Below, piece after piece: positions 13,706 through 28,170 of a DNA stretch of 64,000 nt (position 1 is its first letter; each line of letters begins with the position of its first letter). Origin of the DNA: Trileptium ribeirensis (taxonomy: Eukaryota > Nematoda > Enoplea > Enoplida > Thoracostomopsidae); NCBI GenBank assembly GCA_030248225.1, contig JASANE010003911.1, positions 1-64,000 on the forward strand, read 5' to 3'. A model generated the notes under the pieces. It worked only from the letters and a program-made list of their open reading frames with translations. It ran no database searches and was not told the origin of the DNA. Made by a program: the position numbers and the translations under genes.

Positions 13706-15539
13706 AATACAGAATTCACTTTATGATGTCCCTGCTGTTTAAAACTATTGTCTCCTGTAGTCAAGACCATACAGTGCGGATTGTGTCACTCATACCAACA
13801 CTATGTCACCGAGTGAGCGTGTTCTCGATACTATATGTCGAATTCGCTTCTTATTATGGTGTGTTTGCTACCATCGTTTGCTTAGCTATGCGGTGTCGTG
13901 GACTACGGCAAGCTGGAATGCACGTGGTATACGTGACGACCTTGATAGAAACCCTGGATTTGACGATGCAAACAACGAAAATTAAAAACTGAAATCCAGC
14001 CTTAAAGCGGTTGTTTCCTTTATTTACATGTTTTTTTCAGCTGCCAACCAATCGATATATATCCATATGTTCATTCCCACCCCTCTCCCGAGAATTTACG
14101 CAATGACGGTGTCAACCAGACCATAAGACAGCGTTCGGTACGTCGTCAGTTTCCCACGCAAACCATAATGTAATTGTCCCATTCAAATTTATAAAATTAT
14201 GTGCGATGTCGGCGACAAAGTGTCTCCGTTTAGTATGTTCGACACAGTCAGGGGTGATCAGTTCCAAAAGGTGATGAATTTATAACGTGAATTCCGCGTA
14301 AGTATAGACCAGTAAATCAAAATTGCCGGTTAAACGAAACGTAAGTGCAAATATATTGACGCTTTACAGTTTGGGCTATAGTATGCATTTACATCTCTAT
14401 GATCCAGTCTACTCGTTGCCAAATAACGCAACCATCCTTTAGTATTTGATTCAAACATTAGTGTACCTTTTTCAACATTTGAGCATTTAGTGAACTCATA
14501 GTATGAAAAACAAATATCTTTTTAGGCTTTCTTTTAAAATGAAAGTACCCAACATTAAAGACCAAACACTTCGATGTCAGTCAGCGATTTTTATCAATAT
14601 CAACACCGATGCTAAAGTTTCACGTCTTAATGATGCTAACAGGATTTTGTTCATTAACGCTTAAGAAACACGAATTTTATTTTGCGTTGCTTAATCTTCA
14701 GAAAAATCTTAGACGGTAGTGACAACCTAATACGACCGCACTGAAAATGACGTATTCAAATAAGTATATGTCATGTCCGTCATCGTTTCAATGACAGTTT
14801 GATCGTCTATTGTGTATCAACAAAGAAAGCCGACGATTCCTAATCTTTGACAAGACAGTGTCAAATCCTAATCGGAACTAATTTTTTTTCGTCAGTCCTT
14901 CATCGATAATATGTGTCAAAAAATTTTAAGTAGTTTAAATTTATATAACTTAAAATAAAAAATCTATGTAAAACTCTGGAGCGATGTGTGTTTGTTTGAA
15001 TTTTGATGTGCGAGCTTAAAATCCGTGGAAAGGCGCTTAACGCAAAGTAAAAAAACAGTTTTTCAAATTCAGTAGCGTTCTGTTTTGAGAGCTGGATACA
15101 AGAATTAAGAGCTATCATCGAATTGTTATGTAGCATCTATCGCTGTTTGAAATAGAAAGTGCAGCGCATCAAAGCACAAATTTAATAAAATGTTTATTTT
15201 AATAAAATTTTTGGGGCAACAGAATTGATAGAAATTTAACATGCCGAAATTTGGTCGACGATAACGAATTACGGGATTGTTTTTTTACCTTCGACTTAAT
15301 AAATATTTGCCGATTATTGCTTGCAAGTCATAAAATAATTTGCTGCCCTAATAGTTTTAGTGATAATGTTTGTATTGTGTAATATAGAACCACAGATCAT
15401 AGACCCATCACCTGTTATGCTTTAGTTGTTTAGTGCCAGTAAACCTGAAAACAGTACCAGTTTCTTGATTATAACGGTATCGTAATTTTAATATGTTACC
15501 ATGGCTGGCATTTATCAGCGAATTAGCACAAAGCAGCAT

Positions 15540-15845
15540 TTTCACATTCAAATTCTTCAACAATAAATTTGAGCAAAATTTCAAAATTTAATCAAAATAT
15601 TGATGTATTTAGTGATGCAAACCATGTGTGCAAATCCCTACGCTTCAAACTTTTAAGGACCATTTTTTCAATGTTTCATTAAATTTTGTCTCCAAAATTT
15701 TCCATTTTTGTTGTAATAATGTTTTCTCTATAAAATATGTAAATAGTTTTCACACGGTCAAATTCTGGAAATTTTATGGAAAAATGTGTACACAGTTTAT
15801 TCAAATTTTGAACTAAAAATACGAGCGTGTGAACGTTCCTTAAAA
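15540..15845. mobile_element. Degenerate relative of the TTAA MITE (left arm)
   Basis: The right end reads GAGCGTGTGAACGTTCC followed by TTAA, close to the MITE terminus, and the interior has the same AAATTTGAGC/AAAATTTGA vocabulary. The opposite terminus is not clear. Likely an old copy. Confidence 0.5.
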
Positions 15846-16199
15846 TGTACTTTTGTGCTTTCCTGAATTAGTTCTTCTGAAGTTACGGCTGGTTATAACA
15901 TCCCCATTATCTTAATATACGGCGACACACGTTGCCTGAGTTCACCTTCTACGGCACCATCAAATTTTATCCGGGAGCGAAAACAATAATTCTCATTTCG
16001 ACAACTTTAGCAGGAACGTGGTAATACATTGAGAACAAACTGACGACGGTTTCCGTGTGATTCACCACATAAGTTGTTTCCATCACATTGAGATGTAAAG
16101 TAAATGAGATATAGACATAGCTTATAATGGACGATCCGGTCATGATGCAATCAAAGGATTATCTTACAGATATGAGAAAAATGGGAAATGAATATTATG

Positions 16200-16560
16200 A
16201 CAAACTATCGCAAACACCAGATCGGCTACTCTCTGGAATGGCGTTAAGTGGAGTGGGCCAGAATTTCAAATTTGGGTAAGATCGCTTTTACAGATGCATG
16301 CATCTATTGAGCCATATGAAAAACCTATTGATATGAAAAGCTATCGTAAATTCCTGATCGGCTAATCTCTAGAATGGCTTTGAGTTGAGTGGGCCAGAAT
16401 TTCAAATTTGGGTAAGATCGCCTTTACAGATGCATCTATTGAACCATATGAAAAACCTATTGGTATGAAAAGATATCATAAATTCCTGATAGGGTAATCT
16501 CTGTACTGGCGTTGAGTTGCCGGAATATCAAATTGGGGTAAATTCGCTATCACAGATGCA
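16200..16560 (+). repeat. Three-copy tandem repeat, ~130-bp unit (left arm)
   Basis: The words GATCGGCTA(C/A)TCTCTGGAATGG, GGGCCAGAATTTCAAATTTG and TTTACAGATGCAT recur at roughly 16220, 16357 and 16486 with decreasing similarity. The mirror is at about 27165-27545. Confidence 0.8.
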
Positions 16561-18771
16561 TCCATTGAACTTTATAATTTTCCTTGTTTCTTGTTCACTA
16601 TTTTTTGGGAAATATTTGGAAATTTATTTGATATTCGCAGTTCAGACGGAGATTGCAAATTTGATAAAACGTGGATTGGAACAGATATGTAGCACCAGAA
16701 GTATAACGTGGCCAACCTAGTTGGCGCGGGAAGAAAAGATAGGTTTCTGATACAACTCTGCGTTAATAATAGTATTGTCAGATGGTCTCGAAGTTCCAGG
16801 TGATAACTTTCTAGCTTTCAATATTTCGAGTAACATTATTTGACTGGTTGAACACTAATATTACCACAAAAATAACAATTTTATGCAAAATTTTTCATAT
16901 ACTGTTATTATATCGTGGAATCTGCTGGCAACTATAGCAACTATTTCAAAACTTTTGTCCCCAAGAGGAAAGCTGTTTTTGGAACGTCGTCTACATTACG
17001 GCGATTAATATTCTAAAAGTTGTGCAAATTATATATTTCAGCTTGAAAAACGAGAAAAAGATTATACAGTCGAATATTGTGATTTATGACACCGTTTCAC
17101 GCGATGTCGCTTTAGCTATGAGATTAAAATATATTAGGCAAAATAATACGTCATGGGATAATAACCAATTATAAACAGGAAAAAACCGACGGATTTAAAA
17201 GTTGAAAAACTATGGACTATAATTCGGAGTCTTTTACAAAACATTGACAAAATATCCATTATTTTACACGTAAATTCTTCTATGGGGGCAAACATATATA
17301 CAACAGCAGAACTAAATCCGTATTCTATGCATTACGTTGTTTGTATAGTTATAGTAGGCAAATCAATGTTTGGCTGTATAAAAATCCATCTTCATATATA
17401 AAATCCAAAATAAAAAAACGTAAAAGTAAACCAATAGAAACAGCAATCCAAATACCAACAAATATGAGACAAAATGAAATATTGGAAAATAAATTAGGCT
17501 TTATCCAACACCACAAAAACACTCACCGGGCATTGAGCTGGCCGCATAGCGATGCTCCAATGTCCTATGCTAAAGGACTCACCGGTTGTTAAAACCGTTC
17601 CATCTTTTGATAATTTCAGAGACTACAAAAGGTTTGAAAAAAATTCATACCTTTTACATCCAGATTTATGATATTGATAACTAAAGTATAATGAAAATGC
17701 AGTGATCTCTGGCGCAGGCTAATCGATAACAAAATAGATGTCTCAATAGCGAATAAAAGACAGAAAACCACATTTCCTTCGCATAACCGTCGAAAAGACG
17801 TCATAAAACGGCTATATAAAGCAAGAAACTTTATTTTCAGCTGAAATTTAATTTTTGACAAGTGACGTGACATATTTACTACGAAGTTGTAGCTTAAAAA
17901 ACCTGAATTTTTCTTAGAAATCACAAGTTTTGTCATGGCAGTACCAAATAAACTTTAACCCACATCAATGGTGTGAACGTAAATAGAAAATAATACAGTC
18001 GCGAAAACGATGAACTAGGTTGCTGAGACACATCTTAATTTTTAGTGCTGACTTACAATCCAGAATGACAACTCATAAGTGCAAATCTGGAAATATGCTG
18101 TTCGGCTTTTGATTAGGGCCAAAACATATTTATGCATTTTACAATAATTATGAATTCCCGTCCTTATTATCATTATCAACAAGTGCAGTTCTGAAATTTT
18201 AATTTATTTATTAATAGTCTGGCAGTTTTGTGTATCTTTTGCAGCTACTGTTTTACCAAAGGGTTTCTGTTTGCCGACATTTGCAATTAAGGCTCTAAAA
18301 TTTCCAGCCATGAGTTTAAATATATATCTAATTTTAAATAAAAACTCTTATTTAGTAAATCGCACTCTCGGAGTATAATATATACTTAGGTTAAATAAAA
18401 ACCTAACATTCATTATAATCTCAGGTGAAAGATGATACAGGAACAGGATTAAATCGGTGTTCCACGGGGTTTGGAACTAGATACGAGACAAAAATAAACT
18501 ACCTGGTTCAACAGAAAATGAACAAAATCAGACAAACTATTCCAGCATTACACAATAATGTGATGGGCCATGTGACATCAAAACTCAAATTTATATATAT
18601 ATACATAATATATATACATATGCTGAGTATAGACGTCAACTTGAAAGGTAAATTGGTGGCTTACTGTTAACGACTAGAATTAAAGTATACACCGTAAAAT
18701 GCTTTGTTACATACGTATGGAAACTAAATGACATCATTGATTGAAAACCATTTTGCTAGCAGACGAATTAT

Positions 18772-19352
18772 GTTGTTGTCAACCAGTATTGTAAGGGACT
18801 AGCTATGTGGTCTGCATGTAATTGTGCAATAAAATCTTTACTACCGACAACGACAGTATTGTGGGTTGGCTAGCTTTGTGATTTTCATGTAATTTGCAAT
18901 ATAAACTTTACTACCGACAACCACGGTATTGTGATGAGGCTACCTATATGACGTTCACGTAATTGTGCAATGCAAACTTTACTACCGACAACGACAGTAT
19001 TGTGAGGAGTCTAACTATGTCATCTTCACGTAACTGTGCAATACAAACTTTGCTACCGACAACGACAGCATTGTGACGAAGCTGCCTATGTGACCTTCAC
19101 GTAATTGTCCAATGCAAACTCTACTACCCACAACGACAGTATTGTGAGGAGTCTAACTATGTCATCTTCACGTAACTGTGCAATACAAACTTTGCTACCG
19201 AGAACGACAGCATTGTGACGAAGCTGCCTATGTGACCTTCACGTAATTGTGCAATGTAAACTTTACTACCGACACCTACAGTAATGTAAGTAGGCTAGGT
19301 ATATGACCTGCATGTAATTGTACCGCACAAGCTTTACTACCGAAAACGACAG
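18772..19352 (+). repeat. ~71-bp tandem array, ~8 units (left arm)
   Basis: CTACCGACAACGACAGTATT recurs at 18841, 18911, ~18983, ~19054 and onward to ~19337 with a period of 70-71 bases. Units include TTCACGTAA(T/C)TGTGCAAT. Units are ~80-90% alike by eye. Two neighbouring units appear duplicated together (19000-19130 versus 19140-19250). Confidence 0.9.
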
Positions 19353-21299
19353 TGTGTAATCTCAGGTTAATATCAACTACAGAATGTATTTTTGCAATCA
19401 GTCTTATTGTTTTTCTTTTGCGTTTTCAGCATTTAATTCGACGTTTATATTCCTTAATAAAAACGTTATTTGCTCAACCCAATATACATTCAATAGTTGA
19501 ACGCAGCAAAGCTCATAAAATATTGTCTAAGCGCAGAAAACAACACCGGCACTGCTTGGATCAACTAAGAATGTGATATAAAATGAAAATTGAATGACAT
19601 TTATAATTTTTGTCGGATAATAGATTTTTTGTATTTTGTCAATTTATGGCTCTATTTTAAGCCATTCGGAAGCGAAACAACGTGGTATTTGCAACAACTA
19701 AAACAGATCGAAATAAGGAGCCAAGCACATCGTCTTTTAACAATTTAGTCAAAATAGATACAATTTATGTGTTTACAAACAACGTTGATTTAAATAGAAT
19801 CATTGACAAAACCACACAAACGTAAAACAAAAATTGATGACACACATACTCTGAGACTTCTACAGATTCTCTTTTATAACTGGTCGGCGTTTTGCAACTC
19901 ATATATTTCCTTTAATTATTTTCATATATAATATTATATTCTTAGTCGAATATTTTTTCATATCATATCTTTTTTCTCATTCCCCGACTGACTGATCCAT
20001 AATTAGGGTCGTTTGTTCTATTTATTAAATTTTTAATAACAAATGCCTTAACGCCAAAATGAAATTCGTATTTTGTAGTTTGACAATTCATACATATGTC
20101 GCTGTTCCGATAATCGTCAAACGAATATAAAATCAAATTTACTACTGGTTTAGAGATTAATCACTGTCAACTGATTTGGAAAATAAAACTTGGCATAGCA
20201 ACAACGTGCTTTGGCTAACAACATCCTTTAGACTGTCATTTGAGAATGCGGGTTCGTTTATAATTTTAGCATGTATGAAACTGAGAAACGAAAAGTATAT
20301 AATAGTACATCGAACTTTAGACATATTTTTACAAATACTTAAAGAGTGGATTAAAATCCAAAAATCCAATATAAATGTGCAATAGCAAGTAAATTGTATT
20401 TGTCAAGCTTATTTGTTCATAGTGTAGAGTTAAAATGTGAAACGATACGCATAAAATTGTTTTACTATGGTGAATGCTGTGCTGCTGAACATGAATCTCG
20501 CGCAGAGGTAAATCTAAATGCTCAAATGATAACTGGCCGAAGTAACTTTAGGCCAATATTTATGGGTATCTGGTATAAAATATACGGTAATATAACAGTG
20601 TAAATGGAAACGAACGCCGAACTGCCACACTAGAGCTGTCACACATTTATGGAGGGAAACCGAGGGCTTTGTTTTACGAGAGGTCTGATTCCGAAATCAA
20701 CCTATTAAAAGACTGCCCCGCACAGCTTTGCCATGATTTACGTTATAATATCACTGCAGTTTCTATGATATCAGGGTGGAGGGAATACGATGATATCAGG
20801 CTGGAGGGTATACTCACATTCCAGAGTTTGGCGAAGACGATTTCAATAAGGGAAAAAGTATAAAATTTCTCTTGATAAAAATTTTTTTGGTAATTCTGTC
20901 TGAGTGAGTTGGATCCACGGATATTCCTGATAGAAACAGCATGGTTATTTTCACGATATACGCGTGAATAGCTAGGTCGGATAAATTTTTAACTACGTGT
21001 GTTCTAATATCTAAACTGGCAGTATTTAAACAGGGACTATCGCAATCTAATGGGTAGCGACACATGCGAGTAGTAGGTATATATTTCTATCTGTAGCCAC
21101 AGTACTATCAAAATCTGCGCTCTTCTGGTTCTCAAACGTCCATTGCGAGCAGAGTGAGGTGCAATATTCCAGCCATTGTAGATCATAAAAAAGCTTAAGT
21201 TATAATGTAAATGTAACTGAGCTGATATACATTAATTCTGAATACAAATTTAATTTAAGGAAACATTTCCTAGAAGAGTGCCAACGTTTCTGGACTGCA

Positions 21300-21540
21300 G
21301 TACAAAATATTTGGAAATTTACATAGATCGAAATAATTTTCCCAGCATTTTGGGAAATACTTCCTAACCATAAATTTGAGAAAATTTGTTCCATCACATT
21401 GTCTAACTTGAGTACCAAATATTTGGTACATAAGGCTTACATATCTGGGAATACAATTTGTACCATATTTTTACTCCGAGTAAATTTGGAACATATTCCC
21501 AAAATTATAATAATTATTTCCCAAATATTTGGGAAAACTA
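21300..21540. repeat. Cluster of short perfect palindromes near the centre (left copy)
   Basis: Contains an 18-bp perfect palindrome GTACCAAATATTTGGTAC at 21412-21429 and TTTCCCAAATATTTGGGAAA at about 21518-21537, plus several further TTTCCCA/TGGGAAA half-sites. The mirror copies are at 22279-22296 and about 22170-22190. Function is unknown; they may be ends of a degraded foldback element. Confidence 0.6.
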
Positions 21541-21838
21541 TTCACATATATATAGAAAAAATTATATGCTAAATTTTTAAGACTCGTTTATTTTGGAGAC
21601 ATCTCAGATGATATTGAGTCTAAAAGTTAAGACTGCGGTGACAAATATGTGGTTCTCAGAATTAGAGTATAAGAAGCGGAACTCAAAAATAGAACGATTA
21701 CTTTCATATAGGTTCAATATTGCTTGCCAAAACCAAATGCTATTAAGTTCATATAATCTGTCAAAAACAACCAATTTCTATACAGTTTACACCTTAAAAT
21801 ATTAGTCATAACATGCACAATTTCCACTGTAGCAATAC

Positions 21839-21869
21839 ATTATTTTGTCCATATTATTCATTACATTAC
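21839..21869. other. Palindrome centre (31-base unpaired loop)
   Basis: The last clearly paired bases are GTAGCAATAC ending at 21838 and its complement GTATTGCTAC starting at 21870. The 31 bases between are AT-rich and do not pair well with each other. The first ~25 bases of stem next to the loop show more mismatches than the arms in general. Confidence 0.9.
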
Positions 21870-24361
21870 GTATTGCTACGATAGAAATTGTCATGTTATG
21901 ACTAATATTTTAAGGTGTAAACTGTATAGAAATTGGTTGTTTTTGACAGATTATATGAACTTAATAGCATTTGGTTTTGGCAAGCAATATTGAACCTATA
22001 TGAAAGTAATCGTTCTATTTTGAGTTCCGCTTCTTATACTCTAATTCTGAGAACCACATATTTGTCACCGCAGTCTTAACTTTTAGACTCAATATCATCT
22101 GAGATTTATTCCAAAATAAACTAGTCTAAAAATTTAGCATATAATTTTTTCTATATATATGTGAATAGTTTTCCCAAATATTTGGGAAATAATTATTATA
22201 ATTTTGGGAATATGTTCCAAATTTTCTGGGAGTAAAAATATGAAAAAGATTCAGTACTCCCAGATATGTAAGCCTTATGTACCAAATATTTGGTACTCAA
22301 GTTAGACAATGTGATGGAACAAATTTTCTCAAATTTATGGTTAGGAAGTATTTCCCAAAATGCTGGGAAAATTATTTCGATCTATGTAAATTTCCAAATA
22401 TTTTGTACTGCAGTCCAGAAACGTTGGCACTCTTCTAGGAAATGTTTCCTTAAATTAAATTTGTATTCAATTTTAATGTATATCAGCTCAGTTACATTTA
22501 CATTATAACTTAAGCTTTTTTATGATCTACAATGGCTGGAATATTGCACCTCACTCTGCTCGCAATGGACATTTCAGAGCCACAAAAGCACAGATTTTGA
22601 TAGTACTGTGGCTACAGATAGAAATATATACCTACTACTCGCATGTGTCGCTACCCTTCCGATTGCGATAGTCCCTGTTTAAATATTACAAGTTTAGATC
22701 CTAGAACACACGTAGTTAAAAATTTATCCGACCTAGCTATTCACGCGTATATCGTGAAAATAACCATGCTGTTTCTATCAGGAATATCCGTGGATCCAAC
22801 TCACTCAGACAGAATTACCAAAAAAATTTTTTATCTAAAAAAATTTTATACTTTTTTCCCTTATTGAAATCGTCTTCGCCAAACTCTGGAATGTAAGTAT
22901 ACCCTCCAGCCTGATATCATCGTATTCCCTCCACCCTGATTTTATAGAAACTGCAGTGATATTATAACGTAAATCATGGCAAAGCTGTGCGGGGCAGTCT
23001 TTTAATAGGTTGATTTCGGAATCAGACCTCTCGTAAAACAAAGCCCTCGGTTTCCCTCCATAAATGTGTGACAGCTCTAGTGTGGCAGTTCAGCATTCGT
23101 TTCCATTTACACTGTTATATTACCTTATCTGTTTATACCAGAATCCCCGTAAAATACTGGCCTAAAGTTACTTCGGCCAGTTATCATTTGAGCATTTAGA
23201 TTTACCTCTGCGCGAGATTCATGTTCAGCAGCACGGCGTTCACCATAGTAAAACAATTTTATGCGTATCGTTTCACATTTTAACTCTACACTATGAACAA
23301 ATAAGCTTGACAAATACAATTTACTTGCTATTGCACATTTATATTGGATTTTTGGATTTTAATCCACTCTTTAAGTATTTGTAAAAATATGTCTAAAGTT
23401 CGATGTACTAATTTATACTTTTCGTTTCTCAGTTTCATACATGCTAAAATTATAAACGAACCCGCATTCTCAAATGACAGTCTAAAGGATGTTGTTAGCC
23501 AAAGCACGTTGTTGCTATGCCAAGTTTTATTTTCCAAATCAGTTGACAGTGATTAATCTCTAAACCAGTAGTAAATTTGATTTTATATTCGTTTGACGAT
23601 TATCGGAACAGCGACATATGTATGAATTGTCAAACTACAAAATACGAATTTCATTTTGGCGTTAAGGCATTTGTTATTAAAAATTTAATAAATAGAACAA
23701 ACGACCCTAATTATGGATCAGTCAGTCAAGAATAAAAAAAAGATATGATATGAAAAAATATTCAGACTAAGAATATAATATTATATATGAAAATAATTAA
23801 AGGAAATATATGAGTTGCAAAACGCCGACCAGTTATAAAAAAAGAATCTGTAGAAGTCTCAGAGTATGTGTGTCATCAATTTTTGTTTTACGTTTATATC
23901 GTTTTGTCGATGAATTTCTCTAAATCAACGTTGTTTGTAAACACATAAATTGTATCTATTTTGACTAAATTGTTAAAAGACGATGTGCTTGGCTCCTTAT
24001 TTCAGATCTGTTTTAGTTGTTGCAAATACCACGTTGTTTCGCTTCCGAATGGCTTAAAATCAAGCCATAAATTGACGAAATACAAAAAATCTATTATCCG
24101 ACAAAAATTATCAAATGTCATTCATTTAAAATTTTATATCACATTCTTAGTTGATCCAAGCAGTGCCGGTGTTGTTTTCTGCGCTTAGACAATATTTTAT
24201 GAGCTTTGCTGCGTTCAACTATTGAATGTATATTGGGTTGAGCAAATAACGTTTTTATTAAGGAATATAAACGTCGAATTAAACGCTAAAAACGCAAAAG
24301 AAAAACAATAAGACTGATTGCAAAAATACATTCTGTAGTTGATATTAACCTCAACTTACAC

Positions 24362-24970
24362 ACTGTCGTTTTCGGTAGCAGAGCTTGTGCGGTACAATTA
24401 CATGCAGGTCATATACCTAGCCTACTTACATTACTGTAGGTGTCGGTAGTAAATTTTACATTGCACAATTACGTGAAGGTCACATAGGCAGCTTCGTCGC
24501 AATGCTGTCGTTCTAGGTAGCAAAGTTTGTATTGCACAGTTACGTGAAGATGGCATCAGTTTGGTTCCTCACGATACTGTCGTTGTGGGTAGTAGAGTTT
24601 GCATTGGACAATTACGTGAAGGTCACATAGGCAGCTTCGTCAGCCAATGCTGTCGTTGTCGGTAGCAAAGTTTGTATTGCACAGTTACGTGAAGATGACA
24701 TAGTTAGACTCCTCGCAATACTGTCGTTGTCGGTAGTAAAGTTTGCATTGCACAATTACGTGAACGTCATATAGGTAGCCTCATCACAATACCGTGGTTG
24801 TCGGTAGTAAAGTTTATATTGCAAATTACATGAAAATCACAAAGCTCACCAACCCACAATACTGTCGTTGTCGGTAGTAAAGATTTTATTGCACAATTAC
24901 ATGCAGACCACACCATAGCTAGTCCCTTACAATACTGGTTGACAACAACATAATTCGTCTGCTAGCAAAA
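24362..24970 (-). repeat. ~71-bp tandem array, ~8 units (right arm)
   Basis: Mirror of 18772-19352. The unit at about 24540-24600 is more altered than its left-arm partner. Confidence 0.9.
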
Positions 24971-27164
24971 TGGTTTTCAATCAATGATGTCATTTAGTTT
25001 CCATACGTATGTAACAAAGCATTTTACGGTGTATACTTTAATTCTAGTCGTTAACAGTTCAGCCACAATTATTTACCTTTCAAGTTGACGTCTATACTCA
25101 GCATATGTATATATATTATGTATATATATATATAAATTTGAGTTTTGATGTCACATGGCCCATCACATTATTGTGTAATTCTTGAATAGTTTGTCTGATT
25201 TTGTTCATTTTCTGTTGAACCAGGTAGTTTATTTTTGTCTCGTATCTCATTCCAAACCCCGTGGAACACCGATTTAATCCTGTTCCTGTATCATCTTTCA
25301 CCTGAGATTATAATGAATGTTAGGTTTTTATTTAACCTAAGATTATATACTCCGAGAGTGCGATTTTCTAAATAAGAGTTTTTATTTAAAATTAGATATA
25401 TATTTAAACTCATGGCTGGAAATTTTAGAGCCTTAATTGCAAATGTCGGCAAACACAAACCCGTTGGTAAAACAGTAGCTGCAAAAGATACACAAAACTG
25501 CCAGACTATTAATAAATAAATTAAAATTTCAGAACTGCACTTGTTGATAATGATAATAAGGACGGGAATTCATAATTATTGTAAAATGCATAAATATGTT
25601 TTGGCCCTAATCAAAAGCCGAACAGCATATTTCCAGATTTGCACTTATGAGTTGTCATTCTGGATTGTAAGTCAGCACTGGAGAATTTAGATGTGTCTCA
25701 GCAACCTCGTTCATCGTTTTCGCGACTGTATTATTTTCTATTTACGTTCACACCATTGATGTGGGTTAAAGTTTATTTGGTACTGCCATGACAAAACTTG
25801 TGATTTCTAAGAAAAATTCAGGTTTTTTAAGCTACAACTTCGTAGTAAATATGTCACGTCACTTGTCAAAAATTAAATTTCAGCTGAAAATAAAGTTTCT
25901 TGCTTTATATAGCCGTTTTATGACGTCTTTTCAACGAGTCTATACGAAGGAAATGTGGTTTTCTGTCTTTTATTCGCTATTGTAAAATTTATTTTGTTAT
26001 CGATTAGCCTGCGCCGGAGATCACTGCATTTTCATTATACTTTAGTTATCAATATCATAAATCTGGATGTAAAAGGTATGAATTTTTTTCAAACCTTTTG
26101 TAGTCTCTGAAATTATCAAAAGATGGAACGGTTTTAACAACCGGTGAGTCCTTTAGCATAGGACATTGGAGCATCGCTATGCGGCCAGCTAGATGCCCGG
26201 TGAGTGTTTTTGTGGTGTTGGATAAAGCCTAATTTATTTTCCAATATTTCATTTTGTCTCATATTTGTTGGTATTTGGATTGCTGTTTCTATTGGTTTAC
26301 TTTTACGTTTTTTTATTTTGGATTTTATATATAAAGATGGATTTTTATACAGCCAAACATTGATTTGCCTACTATAACTATACAAACAACGTAATGCATT
26401 GCATACGGATTTAGTTCTGCTGTTGTATATATGTTTGCCCCCATAGAAGAATTTACGTGTAAAATAATGGATATTTTGTCAATGTTTTGTAAAAGACTCC
26501 GAATTATAGTCAGTAGTTTTTCAACTTTTAAATCCGTCGGTTTTTTCCTGTTTATAATTGGTTATCCATCCCATGACGTATTATTTTGCCTAATATATTT
26601 TAATCTCATAGCTAAAGCGACATCGCGTGAAACGGTGTCATAAATCACAATATTCGACTGTATAATCTTTTTCTCGTTTTTCAAGCTGAAATATATAATT
26701 TGCACAACTTTTAGAATATTAATCGCCGTAATGTCAACGACATTTTTCCAAAAACAGCTTTCCTCTTGGGGACAAAAGTTTTGAAATAGTTTCTATAGTT
26801 GCCAGCAGATTCCACGATATAATAACAGTATATGAAAAATTTTGCATAAAATTGTTATTTTTATGATTAAATTGTAGTGTTCAACCACTAAAATAATGTT
26901 ACTCGAAATATTGAAAGCTAGAAAGTTATCACCTGGAACTTCGAGACCATCTGACAATACTATTATTAACGCAGAGTTGTATAGGAAACCTATCTTTTCT
27001 TCCCGCGCCAACTAGGTTGGCCACGTTATACTTCTGGTGCTACATATCTGTTCCAATCCACGTTTTATCAAATTTGCAATCTCCGTCTGAACTGCGAATA
27101 TCAAATAAATTTCCAAATATTTCCCAAAAAATAGTGAACAAGAAACAAGGAAAATTATAAAGTT

Positions 27165-27545
27165 CAATGGATGCATCTGTGATAGCGAATTTACCCCAAT
27201 TTGATATTCCGGCAACTCAACGCCAGTACAGAGATTACCCTATCAGCAATTTATCATATTTTTTCATACCAATAGGTTTTTCATATGGTTCAATAGATGC
27301 ATCTGTAAAGGCGATCTCTCTTTACCCAAATTTGAAATTCTGGCCCACTCAACTCAAAGCCATTCTAGAGATTAGCCGATCAGGAATTTACGATAGCTTT
27401 TCATATCAATAGGTTTTTCATATGGCTCAATAGATGCATGCATCTGTAAAAGCGATCTTACCCAAATTTGAAATTCTGGCCCACTCCACTTAACGCCATT
27501 CCAGAGAGTAGCCGATCTGGTGTTTCCGATCGTTTGCCATAATAT
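27165..27545 (-). repeat. Three-copy tandem repeat, ~130-bp unit (right arm)
   Basis: Mirror copy of 16200-16560 in the right arm, same three diverged units. Confidence 0.8.
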
Positions 27546-27894
27546 TCATTTCCCATTTTTCTCATATCTGTAAGATAATACCTTTGATTGCATCATGACC
27601 GGATCGTCCATTATAAGCTATGTCTATATCTCATTTACTTTACATCTCAATGTGATGGAAACAACTTTATGTGGTGAATCACACGGAAACCGTCGTCAGT
27701 TTGTTCTCAATGTATTACCACGTTCCTGCTAAAGTTGTCGAAATGAGAATTATTTTTTTCGCTCCGCGCTAAAATTTGATGGTGCCGTAGAAGGTGAACT
27801 CAGGCAACGTGTGTCGCCGTATATTAAGATAATGGGGATGTTATAACCAGCCGTAACTTCAGAAGAACTAATTCAGGAAAGCACAAAAGTACAT

Positions 27895-28170
27895 TTTAAG
27901 GAACGTTCACACGCTCGTATTTTTAGTTCAAAATTTGAATAAACTGTGTACACATTTTTCCATAAAATTTCCAGAATTTGACCGTGTGAAAACTATTTAC
28001 ATATTTTATAGAGAAAACATTATTACAACAAAAATGGAAAATTTTGGAGACAAAATTTAATGAAACATTGAAAAAATGGTCCTTAAAAGTTTGAAGCGTA
28101 GGGATTTGCACACATGGTTTGCATCACTAAATACATCAATATTTTGATTAAATTTTGAAATTTTGCTCAA
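27895..28170. mobile_element. Degenerate relative of the TTAA MITE (right arm)
   Basis: Mirror of 15540-15845. It begins TTAAGGAACGTTCACACGCTC and continues with AAATTTGAA-type blocks. Confidence 0.5.

Larger units (their letters stand above)
2230..21838 (+). repeat. Left arm of the palindrome
   Basis: The arm is 19.6 kb. Named elements inside it have their own entries. The remaining stretches, 2230-4149, 5442-7811, 8536-12164, 13706-15539, 16561-18771 and 19353-21300, are AT-rich with only short ORFs (at most ~106 codons), no recognisable domains and no consistent splice-site pattern; I see nothing further in them. 2400-2640 and 3440-3700 are locally GC-richer but still show no gene. Confidence 0.95.

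Noticed and set aside
13803..13985. SWNARGIR segment resembling the start of a LINE endonuclease
   Set aside because: A handful of residues only; none of the downstream endonuclease motifs occurs in any frame.
17616..17936. 106-codon minus-strand ORF in the left arm
   Set aside because: The mirror copy at 25788 breaks after 65 codons; composition is AT-driven with no domain.
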